DNA of 64,000 bases from Triglochin maritima. Taxonomy: Eukaryota > Streptophyta > Magnoliopsida > Alismatales > Juncaginaceae. Both the position numbers and the translations under genes were made by a program. This document shows positions 21,701 to 34,665 of the stretch, piece by piece (the first letter of the stretch is position 1; each line of letters starts with the position of its first letter). The DNA lies in NCBI GenBank assembly GCA_963682175.1, contig OY821790.1, forward strand, positions 1,128,501 through 1,192,500, given 5' to 3'. The notes beneath the pieces are model-generated. The model was not told where the DNA came from. It saw nothing but the letters and a program-made list of their open reading frames with translations, and did not search any database.

Positions 21701-23058
21701 AAGCTAGGTTAGTCGCTAAAGGGTACACTCAAACTTACGGCATTGACTATCAGGAGACATTTGCTCCTGTTGCAAAGATGAATACTGTTAGGGTCCTTTT
21801 ATCTATTGCTATAAACCATGGTTGGAACCTTTTTCAAATGGATGTCCGAAATGCCTTCCTTCAGGGGACCCTTGAAGAGGAAGTCTTCATGACCCCACCT
21901 CCAGGCTATGCTTGTTCCCAGAATCAGGTTTGCAAACTTCACAAATCTATCTACGGTTTGAAGCAATCCCCCAGAGCATGGTATGCAAAACTCAGCCACT
22001 CTCTTCTCCACTTTGGTTTTTCGAAAAGTTCTGCTGATGCATCCATGTTTATTAAGCATTACGATACCAACACCATCATTGTCCTTGTATATGTAGATGA
22101 TATCATAATAACTGGGAATAGTGATAATGAAATCAACCTAGTAAAAACTTACCTAAAAACCAAATTTGACATTAAAGACCTAGGGTTCCTGAAATACTTT
22201 TTAGGCATTGAAATTGCACACTCTAAAAAGGGTATGTTTTTATCCCAAAGAAAATATGTTCTTGACCTACTCCAAGAGACAGGGAAATTAGGTTCCAAAC
22301 CTGCAAATACTCCTATTGAGACAAACCGAAAGGTAAGTCCCACTGATGGAGAACCTCTAAAAGACATAGGACAATTTCAAAGGTTAGTAGGGAAACTTAT
22401 TTACCTCACTGTCACCAGACCTGACATTACTTATGCTGTTAGTACAATAAGTCAATTTATGCATGCTCCCCACACTCATCATCTTGACATTGTAGATAGA
22501 ATTCTCAGATACCTGAAAAGAACACCTGGTCAAGGAATATGGATGAAAAATAATAATTCTAACTCAATAATTGGCTACTCTGATGCAGATTGGGCTGGCA
22601 GCCACGACCGCAAATCCACTACAGGTTTTTGCACATTCGTTGGTGGAAACCTAGTCACTTGGAGGAGCAAGAAACAGAATGTGGTGGCGAGATCAAGTGC
22701 AGAAGCAGAATATAGAGCCATGGCATCTACTACAAGCGAGCTCACTTGGCTTAAACAACTTCTAAAGGAAATGCATATCCCATGCCAAGGACCAATGCAA
22801 ATGTTCTGTGATAATCACGCTGCTCGACATATAGCTTCCAACCCTGTGTTTCACGAACGAACAAAGCATATCGAAGTGGACTGTCATTTCATTAGAGAAA
22901 AGATCCAAGCAAAGGAAATCGAAGTTCCTTATGTTCAAAGCAAAAACCAACTCGCAGATATCTTCACCAAGTCATTAGATCAAAAACAATTCAATAACAT
23001 CCTTGACAAGTTAGGATCCTTCAATCTCTTCCGGACACAACTTGAGGGGGAGTGTTGA
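18742..23058 (+). CDS. Copia gag-pol polyprotein, 1438 residues
   Basis: A single open frame encodes Gag, protease, integrase, reverse transcriptase and RNase H. A Gag core (SWARSVTLSLSGKGKLG) is near the N-terminus, and the CCHC knuckle CDNCKKQGHNRERC is at residues 240-253. Protease motif DTGATDH starts at residue 402. Integrase has an HHCC-type zinc region (HKRMGHPS...CDICR) and catalytic D586, D649 and E685, with 35 residues between the last two, the classic DD35E spacing. Reverse transcriptase has KARLVAKGYTQ and YVDD at 1117-1120. RNase H shows SDADWAG (D1281) and SSAEAEYRA (E1321). No stop or frameshift breaks it. The ATG at 18742 opens the Gag domain. The TGA stop lies inside the first six bases of the 3' LTR. 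Confidence 0.95.
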   Translation: MADGAAHNPPRLTTQLLTGANYLSWARSVTLSLSGKGKLGHITGKTPKPTTDSTQQEEWQTADHLVMTWILSSMQPNIGELFIYSDSAKELWDAAHEMYGQQKNFAHTFRIKQEIAQTKQGQKSVTDYLGALKSRWDELGVYEPPSIDPKVLQERLDQNRIYQFLVGLDSSFEALKSQILLSSELPPFNTVVAMTQREETRRQAMTQPTEKENQAFAVSRNQNQSAKGKNQFGKRKDEHCDNCKKQGHNRERCWFLYPHLRPSRDGVGDRRGEGGGNMGGSGRGPNPTSGNPNPSGGGDWNKWGQVGSGASSRGFISETCADQPGSESDLHRRVHPINPDHHRFSQPTVQQQMGQVLAQLNSLLQSQNQGQHSGNLSGIDSPNDPFNSRANHVNSSNTWIIDTGATDHMTGNKNLLNNIHFDPKINNRVTVANGNQVEIDGVGESIFLNNIPEEVLFIPSFTSNLLSVARVTRKLNCNVIFSPFDVLFQDRLSGRTIGRGTLINGLYVFDSSENFLQANNVSYQSPELWHKRMGHPSYAVLKHLFPNLRIQVDLCCDICRLAKQSRLPFYSSTIKTGKPLELIHSDIWGPAPVESYNGFKYFITFIDDFSRTTWLYLLKSKSDAFSVFCEFVTLVENMYDSRIKILRSDNGSEYTSNVFQHFLKTKGIFHQTTCINTPEQNGVSERKNRHLLNVTRSLLFQNHIPKIFWSEAILTAVYLINRLPSPLIQHKQPLEILNGRRMSINHLRIFGCVCYVHKKRVDKFDPNSVRTVFLGYSYQKKGYKCYDPQECKLYISRNVSFFENESYFRTTDNLSAGQDETSPSLPTMDLFEEIPSGLEETVIPQEGGDDNITGNTGNENIVHNEDQGNTGITPTRRSSRPTRASCLLRDFVTYNVTYPIQNYVSYKAVTPNHHKFLTTMDSHHEPTSYHEALRNPKWVKAMEDELEALERNHTWSMVPLKMGTKPVGSKWVYKIKYNSNGTIDRYKARLVAKGYTQTYGIDYQETFAPVAKMNTVRVLLSIAINHGWNLFQMDVRNAFLQGTLEEEVFMTPPPGYACSQNQVCKLHKSIYGLKQSPRAWYAKLSHSLLHFGFSKSSADASMFIKHYDTNTIIVLVYVDDIIITGNSDNEINLVKTYLKTKFDIKDLGFLKYFLGIEIAHSKKGMFLSQRKYVLDLLQETGKLGSKPANTPIETNRKVSPTDGEPLKDIGQFQRLVGKLIYLTVTRPDITYAVSTISQFMHAPHTHHLDIVDRILRYLKRTPGQGIWMKNNNSNSIIGYSDADWAGSHDRKSTTGFCTFVGGNLVTWRSKKQNVVARSSAEAEYRAMASTTSELTWLKQLLKEMHIPCQGPMQMFCDNHAARHIASNPVFHERTKHIEVDCHFIREKIQAKEIEVPYVQSKNQLADIFTKSLDQKQFNNILDKLGSFNLFRTQLEGEC
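23041..23052 (+). promoter_or_regulatory. polypurine tract
   Basis: CTTGAGGGGGAG directly before the 3' LTR, inside the last codons of the polyprotein. It would prime plus-strand DNA synthesis. Confidence 0.8.
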
Positions 23059-23287
23059 AATATGAACGGCTCAGACACAAACGGTCATCACAGCCATATA
23101 TGGACACACATCCTCAATCAAGCAAATCATTCATCCAGCAAATCTTCACCAAAGGCAACACAACATTCACTCATCAAATGACAACGGCTAGATCTTGTAT
23201 TAGGAAATAAACCAATCTCATATATATACATGTATCCGTATTATTTTGAAATCAATATACAAAAATCATACATACACAATTTCTTCA
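23053..23287 (+). repeat. 3' LTR of the intact Copia element
   Basis: 235 bp, no differences from the 5' LTR found by eye. Followed by the TATAA target duplication. Confidence 0.95.
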
Positions 23288-24002
23288 TATAATATTTTCA
23301 TTTTCTTTCAAAACTGTGAAATACACACACAAAGGATAATGTGAAATGGGAACTACTATTCGTCGTCGGAAAACTACTTAAATCGTCCCAACAATTACCA
23401 TTTTGACTTTCACAAATTCATTTAATACTCATTTCGTCCCGTGTCTTAAAACAATATATTTGCCTGAATTTTCCTCACATTTTCAGTACCAAACACTACG
23501 AAAATGTCTAGCGAAGCGCCTATATCTGGTGATGTAAGTTGGGGGAATTTTTTTTCGTCTTGGGCGTCTGGCTAAGCCGTCACCCCCAATGATGGGGCAA
23601 CACCTCTCTAAGCCGTCGTGCCCAAGGAGGGGGTGTCCCAGCTAGACGCCCTAATTTTTTTTTTGATTTTAAATTTATTTATGTTGTGTTATTTTAAATT
23701 ATTTCAAGTTCCGTTGCAAGATTTTGGTGATGATAGAGTAGATTACAGTGAGTTTTTTGATAGTAAACAAGTATTTCCAACAATCAAGGACGCGTGTAAA
23801 TGGGCGAAACAAGTTGTCATCGGAGTTAAATTTTTTTTGGTAATATGATCCTACAAATCAAAAACAGATAATCGGACGGATTGTTATCTGAGATGCGATC
23901 GCAGAAATGAAATGAGTTCTCGTTATATGGATATTGCACTACGGAAGAACACGAAAAGAAAGAGTTACGGTTGTCGGTTTTTGATAAAGACTGACCAAGA
24001 CT

Positions 24003-25334
24003 GAAAAGCATCTTTCACATTACGGATAGTTCTATCGCACTCGGTCTGTGATTGTCTGCCGAATACGTGGTATGCGTAGTTGTACACGTCTTTGTTGATA
24101 TGCTAGGTGCAAAGTAAATGAGCAGACTCAGGAAAAATCTCTCACACTGGTCGTATCAGGCCTAACTCCGGTCCGTTATTATTGCAATCGGGCTGACAAT
24201 ATCCAATAACAGATCTCACAACTTCTCCAACACCCACCAGTAACTAGACTCAGTCTCATCCTTCATAATGGCATAGCCGGCGAGGAAGTTCATGTTTGTT
24301 GGAGTCACCCCAACCATCTCAAACAAAGGCATCTTGTACTTGTTCGTTTTGTATGTCGAATCCATGTAAATTACGAAACGGTATGTGTGCAACAACTGAA
24401 CTGACGTCAGATGTGCCAAAAATGCGTGAGTAAGGACATTAGTTTCTTCATCCGTCATAATCCAATGTAAGTACTGATACTGCACTGCCTGATTCAGAAA
24501 CGGTAAAGCGGGATTCTTGTCTTTAGATTTCGTCATCCTTATGTATCTCTGAAGTTATAAATGTGTCTCTGATTGGGATTATCATTCGGAAATTTCTCAT
24601 TTACTGCCAACAAGATGTTACGTGGTCTCGCTTGTGCCTCAATCATATCACGAACAATTTTCTTGGCCCCAGAACTAAGACCGTTGATCTGTAGGTGACC
24701 CTCTGGATAAACTGCAAGTTTGTGGTTGTGCTGCCCATGAGTGTTATTAGAAACAACGACCTATCCATCATCGTCGCTCGACCACCTTTATCCAAAAACG
24801 ACAACTGCAACATTTTCTTTTCGTGTTCTTCCGTAGTGCAATATCTATATCACGAGAACTCATTTCATTTCTGCGATCGCATCTCAGATAACAATCCGTC
24901 CGATTATCTGCTTTTGATTTGTAGGATGATATTACCAAAACAAATCCGGCTCCGATGACAATTTGTTTCGCATATTTACACACTTTCCCGATTGTTGTAA
25001 ATACTTGTTTATTATCAAAAAACTCACTGTAATCTACTCCATCTCCACCAAAATTTTGCAACGAAACCTGAAATAATTTAAATAACACTAAATAAATAAA
25101 TTTAAAATTGTCTGGTTGGGACGCCCCTTCCTTGGAGGAGGCGTCTGGCTGGGACGCCCCCTCCTTGGGCACGGCGGCTAAGCCAGACTTGTCATCCATG
25201 GATTGGGCGTCCCCCCATGGATGAGGCGTCTGGATAAGCTGCCCCCACCAAAGAGGAGGCGTCCCAGCCAGACGCCCGAGACGAAAAAAATTCGTCCCAC
25301 TTACCTCACCTGATCCAGGTGCTTCGCCAGACAT
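24003..25334 (-). pseudogene. MULE transposase (FAR1/MuDR type), degenerate
   Basis: Translation begins near 25334. A long low-complexity N-terminus leads to a DNA-binding-type region (DYSEFFDNKQVF, YLRCDRRNEMSSR). After breaks it continues at 24536-24216 with the DDE-type MULE core: FVIYMDSTYKTNKYKMPLFE and NFLAGYAIMKDETESSYWWV. A further block near 24120-24010 shows HINKDVYNYAYHVFGRQ, with a Trp-to-stop change before it. Stops and frameshifts make it non-functional. The copy of its N-terminus on the opposite arm (about 23700-23985) is also decayed. The product would have been a cut-and-paste transposase. Confidence 0.75.
25120..25290. repeat. GC-rich GACGCC repeat block within the MULE arm
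   Basis: Repeated ggcgtctggctgggacgcc-type words encode the low-complexity part of the transposase N-terminus. A shorter version lies in the left arm near 23560-23650. Confidence 0.6.
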
Positions 25335-25786
25335 TTTCGTGGTGTTGGTACTTGGAATGTGAGGAAAACTGAGGCAAAAACCTTATTTTAAGACACAGGA
25401 TGAAATTTGTATTAAATGAATTGTGAATGGCAAAATGATAATTATTGAGGCGATTTAAGTAGTTTTTCGGCGACGAATAGTAGTTCCCAAATTTTATGAT
25501 GCAAGTAGAAAGAGTTTATGGAAGTGGGCTTTATCTGTGTCTTGCTTGTGGTTGTGGACCAAGATTTGAATTTATATGGTAAGTGTTTGTAAAAGTTTCT
25601 ATGTCGTAGGTAAAGCTAGGTAAAAGTTTCTATGTACTCCCTCTCTCCGGCGACAAGCACTGTTCCGGTTGGTTTTCATTTTGTTCTTTGGTTTTTTTTG
25701 AATTCGATATGAAATGTAATGCATGTATAGTTAATGTATGATTGTTATTTTCACGTATCAAATGTAGATTTTGTACACCCGAAGTA

Positions 25787-27690
25787 ATGAGCTTCGGTAC
25801 CAGATTGGTTATAGTTTTCTTCGATGAAATTGTTACATTCGTAGATGACATTCCAGAATATGATGGTGGTTACAGACGGATGATGAATGTTAATACTGAA
25901 ATGCGATATGATGATCTTTGTGAAACGATTTGTTGAGTTTGTGGTTTCCGAGAAGAAGAGTTTGATCTGAAGTTAACCTGCAAATGGTCACCATATGAAA
26001 AGTATACATATCCTGATATTTTTGATGATCAGAGCACGACTACGATATTATCTTTATATAACATCATGAATACAATTGTATTATTTGTTTAGAAACAACC
26101 CAAGAATTATACTACTATGCACCAAAGTCAGTTGACTGAGGATTATCAAGCAATGTCACAGACATGTAGCCAATATGAAGCAGGTCCATCGTCGGCAGTT
26201 CCTCAGCTTTTTTTGAAACCATTTGAGCACAGAACAATGTATATTAGTAATTATGAAACATACGTAGTTCAGTTACATTGTCAAGGAAGACGGGTTGAAG
26301 ATGCAGAGTTGCAGACAGTGATGAGACAGATGTTGATGAGGTAGATAGTCAGATGGATGGTGAGGAGATAGGCATTGTTGATGTAGATTCAACACCACTT
26401 TCAAAGTTGCAGAACATATTTCATCGTATAGCAGACGTAGTAAATCGAGAACCTGATAACAACGTACATGAAGCCGTCATAAGTAATGAATTGTCGTCAT
26501 GTTAGTACTTCCAGATTTGAGGCACTTGCGGATCATAGAGAATGACTAGAACTGGATTGAAGATTCAGTTATTGGAAATGTCGATCGGCGTATTGCTGCA
26601 TACAATGAATACGATAACTTAGAAGATGGACGGAGTTATTGGTTGCATAGAACTTTCGCAACAAAAAAGATTTGTTGCATGAGTTGAATGAATGACATTT
26701 GCGAAAAAATATCCAATTCAAAATGTAAATGTCTGTGCCAAAAAATTTACAATTTGTTGTTTGAAGAAAGAGTGTGAATGGAGGATACATGTCTCTTACA
26801 GTCAGAGCAAAAAATATTTTCAAGTGAAGAGGTACAAGTCTGAACACAACTGTAGTAACGAGGGCCTTTTGTATGACCATGTGCAATGTGATGTCGTTTT
26901 ATTTCTAACATGATTTTTGTCACCATTCGAACAAACATAAATGTCACTCCTGCAGAAATTCAAGCTCTAGTGAAAACTCATTACTTCATAGACATCAAGT
27001 ATAATAAAGTTTGGTACGCCCAGAAGAAAGCATTGGGAAAAGTATACGAAGTTGATGATGCATCTTATTGTAATTTAAGACGTTTTATGTCTAATATTTG
27101 CACCACCAACCCCAACACAGTAGTCGAGATTCAGACGAAGAGGATAAATCAAAACATTGAGCAGTTTCAGAGAATTTTTTTGTTCTTTCACGACATCAAT
27201 TGAAGATTTCCAGTATTGTAGACCTGTGTTGAGTAAATTGGTGGGACTCATTTGTTTGGGAAGTTTGAGGGCACCTTTTTGGTTGCTATGGGTACCGACG
27301 TGAACTCTGGTTTGTTTCTTTTGGTGTTTGCGGTTGTTGAAAAAGAATCAGGAAGCTCATGACCGTGGTTCTTAAGTATTTTGTCAAGTAGAGTATGCAC
27401 ACGAGATAGATTATGTATTATTAGTGACCTTTTTTAGGTCTTACAAAAATTGTGAAGACATCCCCCCAGAACGAGGTCATGTTCACAAGTTTTGTTTGAG
27501 ACATATGAGTGCGAATATGACAAGACATGCTCGGTGCAGGAATGTGGAATTGCAAAATAAATTTTGACATGCTGATGTCGCTCCTGATAAAAAAAATTGA
27601 AGAGCATATGAAAGATATCGAAGTTAATCACCCAAATGGCTTCAAGTGAATTAAAGAACAAGAGGACAATTATGGGAAGAAGTGGAGAAA
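25787..27690 (+). pseudogene. second MULE transposase, plus strand, degenerate
   Basis: An N-terminal block starts MSFGTRLVIVFFDEIV and continues EYDGGYRRMMNVNTEMRYDD, a PB1-like start common in plant MULE proteins. A zinc/DNA-binding-type region at 26692-26900 has KKYPIQNVNVCAKKF and CEWRIHVSYSQSKKYF. A helix-rich stretch at 26990-27200 precedes the transposase core at about 27230-27360 (GTHLFGKFEGTFLVAMGTDV). A later block reads VHKFCLRHMSANMTR (about 27480-27530). Stop codons and shifts break every block. Its termini were not found. Hairpin-like gacatcaccaatgtcgtt words after 27730 may mark the end. Confidence 0.7.
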
Positions 27691-27879
27691 GAAGGGGGGT
27701 TGGATGTCGTTTTTACCTGGTCTTGAAAATGACATCACCAATGTCGTTTTCGTTATGTTGTAAAAATGGTATTCTTGAACGACATCACATGTGTCATTTT
27801 TAAGATGCATAATTTGCCAAATAAGTTTTCGAGATGCATATTCTTCCAAATTTCTTTTATTTCGTGATTATTTCAAAAA

Positions 27880-28970
27880 AAAAATCCTAACAAATAATTG
27901 TTAGTTTTTAAAGAAAAAGTAAAACAAAGAAACAATTTATATATTTCAATAGTTGGTCCCCAAATCGGAACTTAACCAACCCAGTCTCATCTCCGCTTAC
28001 ATTTCATTATAATTATAACCGAATATATATTATAAGGTCAATGATTGAGAGTCTATTTCTAATTATAATGATAATTGTTGAGTTTTTGAAAGGAAAAAAG
28101 ACAAAGAAACAATTGTATGTATATTTTCAGGTAATTTATAGATAACCCATTTAACTATGACTCAATTCACTTACCTCGTGAATTTCAAAATGTTATTGTT
28201 AGCTTACTCTTCAATTTTCAATTTTCTAATACTATGTCCAATATTCTCAACCAATTATTTTAAATATATTCATTGTTATATTTTGATTCTTTTTTTGCAT
28301 TGTTTTCAAATATTACTCTTGACACTAACTATGACATATTTGGATTTAAGTCTACATCAAATTCATATCGTATTTGCATAAAATATATGCAACATTAGAC
28401 ACTAATTTTGGATCAAATCTGATCCAAATCTAGATCCAAACTTGTCATAAAGGTAGTGTTCGTGGTAATCTACCTTAACAATGCATTTTAAAAAATAAAT
28501 AACAATAAATATCTTAAAAAATAACACATTTCGTGGGTGGGATAAAGTCTTCGAAAACTGTTACTTCACCACCATAAGCGTTGAGGTGGGATATGTTTTA
28601 TTTCATGATTTGTTGTTTGAACAAGCGAAATATATAAATATGTAAAAAGTAGTTACTTTGACAAAAATGATGAATGAAAATTATGTCTTAAATCGAAAGC
28701 AAAATCAGTCAATGTATTTTCTGAGACAATGGCAACAGCTCTCAAGAGATATGTGTCATGTTTAAAAATTCACGTGGATTAAGTGAATTAGACCCATATT
28801 TGAGAAAGGATTATATGCAATTTAAGCTGTATTTTTTCATACATATAATATGTTTGATATACAGACCCTGTGTCATACGTACATATGTTTCATGATTTTG
28901 AAATAATAATAATAATAAAAAAAGAAAGAAATAAAGAAGTTTATATATTTTCCATAGAAAAAAAATACAT
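27880..28970. other. AT-rich spacer with copies of the 14.7 kb repeat
   Basis: aaagaaaaagtaaaacaaag near 27912 repeats the 14720 sequence, with a weaker copy near 28090. The open frame at 28157-28381 is low-complexity hydrophobic and not recognised. Confidence 0.45.
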
Positions 28971-29014
28971 TTGAGAAGGGATTATCTACAATTTACGCTA
29001 TATTTTGAAATTAT

Positions 29015-29083
29015 AACAACAACAACAACAACAACAACAACAATAATAATAATAATAATAAAAGAAAGAGCTAAAAAGTTGCA

Positions 29084-29139
<56 letters not shown>
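29015..29139. repeat. compound microsatellite (AAC)n-(AAT)n ... (AT)n
   Basis: aac units run from about 29015 to 29040, then aat units to about 29060. After a short gap an uninterrupted (AT)n of about 54 bp runs to 29139. Confidence 0.9.
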
Positions 29140-29141
<2 letters not shown>

Positions 29142-30543
29142 CCATAGAAAAAAGGGGGAAACACATTCAGTTCAGTTGGCAAACACAAACACAAAAGAAA
29201 GCCCTTTTGTAGTTTAGTTCTCCCAAATCTTATAACCTACCCACCCTTTCGACCACCAAAGTATCCGGTAAAATCCAAACGCCTTTTTTCTTTTATTTTA
29301 TTTTATTTTATTTTTTAAATCCATACCATACTAAGTCGAGAGGAATCTGAGATCTATCGTTTTGGCTTTTTTTTTTTTGGGTGCCCTATTTTTGCACTTA
29401 GAATGAAGTAATTCGATTTGAGTTTTTCGTTACTAGCTTAGGAAACCCATTTTCATTTTGACGTATATGTATTGGATCAATTCAAGATTATTAGAAATAA
29501 TTCAAATGTTGGTATGATAAGGTGATGTTTATATGAATGTTACATGTGAGTTGAAGTAACTGATAACCAAATTAGTTAATTACCACTTGTCTCTAAATTG
29601 TTTTGTGTAGTCGATTCTTATTTATTGTGAATTAGCAGAAAGTTATCTAGCAATTGGAAACAACCTCTCTGTCACAATTCGACATGGGTATGGTTGCGTA
29701 CATCCAACCCCCTTTACCCTGCTTAATGTGGAAGTCTCTTTTGAGGTTTTCGGGGTAATGTTGATTTTGAAGGTGTGTAGTCGATTCTAATTGTTTTTGT
29801 CGTTACGAAATAAGAACCTTTGCTGATTGATAAGACGATAATGAAATGGTTTGTCTCCTTTGCCCAAATGGTTGACGAAATTGCCTTGTTGGGGTGATTT
29901 CTGTGGGTCCAAGGTAGGCTGACATTACTCGAATTTGACGAAATTCAAGACCATTCGTCCCAACACTATGGTGGTTTGGGTAATTATATAATGATTAAGC
30001 TTGAATTTGATGGTATGGAAATGAATAAGATCAAATTGATGAGTAAAGAGTAACTATTGTTTTAGCTTTCGAATAATAATTGATATGTTTCAACTAGATA
30101 AACTAGTAAATGGTAATCTAACTTATGTTTAGATAAATCTATTTTTATTGTTTGTATTGTTGAAAGCATAATTATTATACATGATATATCACATAATGAT
30201 TGTCATAAACCACAAGGTATTAGGTGGATGTTTTTGCATATTGACATTTTCAGACTCAGACTTTTTCCCCCATTTGCAGGTTCTTCTGAAGGCTAGAGTC
30301 TTGGTTTATGGGTTGCGCGAGTAGGAAAGTTTTTCGCAGCGGTCGTATACATTATTACTTTAACATATATAAAATAACCGTGTTTGGTCTTTGTGTGGTG
30401 TACTAATGTATACAAGTAGCCACAACAACAGAAAGTACTAGCTTCAGGAGGTAACTTACGACTTTTCTTTTTCCTTGATGATGACTTGTAACCTATGAGC
30501 TATGATATATGGTGACTATTTGTGTATAGATCATTCAGAGAAG
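29140..30543. other. upstream region of the HAL2-like gene
   Basis: No coding recognised. It may contain the promoter and untranslated leader exons; a tttgcag acceptor-like site occurs near 30275. Transcription start was not determined. Confidence 0.35.
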
Positions 30544-33797
<3,254 letters not shown>

Positions 33798-34380
33798 TAG
33801 GGGTGACAATGGGTATCCGGAACTGGTCAAATAGAACCGGATTCGGTGGTACCGAGCCGGAGTAAAACGGATATAGATTGGATCTGGATATCCAATTTTA
33901 GAACTACCTGATTCCAGTTCAGATCCGGTTCTAGCCACTAAAACCCGGAACCGGATCCGAAATCGGATTTTCTAAAAAAAATTGTCACTCCTAGGATTTG
34001 AACCTCGGTTGAAAGTGGAATGTAGATGACATTTATCATTCTACCACGCGCTGGACTTGTTAGTTAATATTCTGCTGAATACATCAGAAAAATAGGATTT
34101 CGCCCTCCCACTCCAACCTATATAAGCTCATCATAGCCAAGTTAGTTGAACAATCCTTGTAGTATGAATTTTCTTGAGGAAATAAGCAAAAATCCTTTGA
34201 AAAATACAAAGTTTGTACCGGATCCGGTTCTGGGTATCCATAATCTCATCGGATCCGATTCTGGATACCCAAGTTGAGAACCGACTCGGATCCGGTTCAG
34301 TCCTGGATACCCAAATGAAAAATGGATCCAGTTCCGATTCTCCCATTACCCGAACCTGAACCGATCCGTTGCCATCCTTA
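33798..34380. mobile_element. hAT-type MITE with perfect 8 bp target duplication
   Basis: Ends TAGGGGTGACAATGGG and (reverse complement) TAAGGATGGCAACGG form short terminal inverted repeats. Flanks are ATCATAAC on both sides (33790-33797 and 34381-34388). The interior has repeated ggatccggttc/gggtatcc words and a tRNA-like block. It is 583 bp with no transposase. 8 bp duplications and TA(G)GGGTG ends are typical of hAT elements. Confidence 0.85.
33991..34056 (-). other. tRNA-like / pol III promoter-like block inside the hAT-type MITE
   Basis: On the minus strand, gtccagcgcgtggtagaatg is followed after about 27 bases by GGTTCAAATCC (complement of 33994-34004). The latter matches the B-box consensus GGTTCRANTCC. 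The A-box-like TGGTAGAATG is weak. This may be a tRNA-derived (SINE-like) piece; it does not fold as a normal tRNA by eye. Confidence 0.4.
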
Positions 34381-34388
34381 ATCATAAC

Positions 34389-34665
34389 CCACGTCAATGA
34401 CTTTCCTCCACATCATTAATTACAAAAAATATAAACTACAACTACTGAACCCCTAATTATTTATCAAAATATAAACCCCTCATTATTAAAACAAATACCA
34501 AAACCAAAAAAGATAAAAACGACCAACCGGGTCTTGACAAGTGGTACGACCCGATCGTCCGGGGTCATCCATGAGGGATGACCCCGTTAAAAATGCTCTC
34601 AGTAGATGCGATGCATATGAATAGATAAAAGATAATGTGAGAGTATAATACTAGCACTGATAATT
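34389..34665. other. spacer before the nested Copia complex
   Basis: No coding seen. Palindromic ggggtcatcc...ggatgacccc at about 34560-34583. The last 50 bp weakly resemble the pre-LTR sequence of the inner Copia element but end in the clean target duplication ATAAT. Confidence 0.4.

Larger units (their letters stand above)
18269..23287 (+). mobile_element. complete Ty1/Copia retrotransposon, apparently young and intact
   Basis: The element is 5019 bp and bounded by two 235 bp LTRs (18269-18503 and 23053-23287) that read as identical base for base by eye. It is flanked by a perfect 5 bp target duplication TATAA (18264-18268 and 23288-23292). A tRNA-iMet-type primer site follows the 5' LTR, one long open frame spans gag to RNase H, and a polypurine tract precedes the 3' LTR. 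Every cis and coding element needed for autonomous retrotransposition is visible. The lineage within Copia (Ale/Retrofit-like or another short-LTR group) was not settled. Confidence 0.95.
23347..25489 (-). mobile_element. Mutator-like element with long inverted arms
   Basis: The left end gggaactactattcgtcg and right end cgacgaatagtagttccc are inverted. The match extends inward about 640-700 bp (left arm 23347 to about 23985, right arm about 24788 to 25489) at roughly 80% by eye. Both arms include the transposase 5' untranslated region and N-terminal coding. A transposase runs on the minus strand from the right arm. No convincing 9-10 bp target duplication was found. Confidence 0.65.

Noticed and set aside
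23330..25510. Exact 9 bp target duplication for the inverted-arm MULE
   Set aside because: Flanks aatgtgaaat and aaattttatg match too poorly to claim a duplication.
28982..29194. 70-codon minus-strand frame of Ile/Tyr repeats
   Set aside because: It is a translation of the (AT)n and (AAC/AAT)n microsatellites.
33991..34056. Functional tRNA gene
   Set aside because: It has only a B-box match and a weak A-box. I could not fold acceptor, D and anticodon arms by eye.
34600..34665. Internal remnant of the outer Copia element before its LTR
   Set aside because: A weak resemblance to the inner pre-LTR sequence exists, but the perfect ATAAT duplication at 34661-34665 and 46724-46728 supports a solo LTR with nothing internal left.
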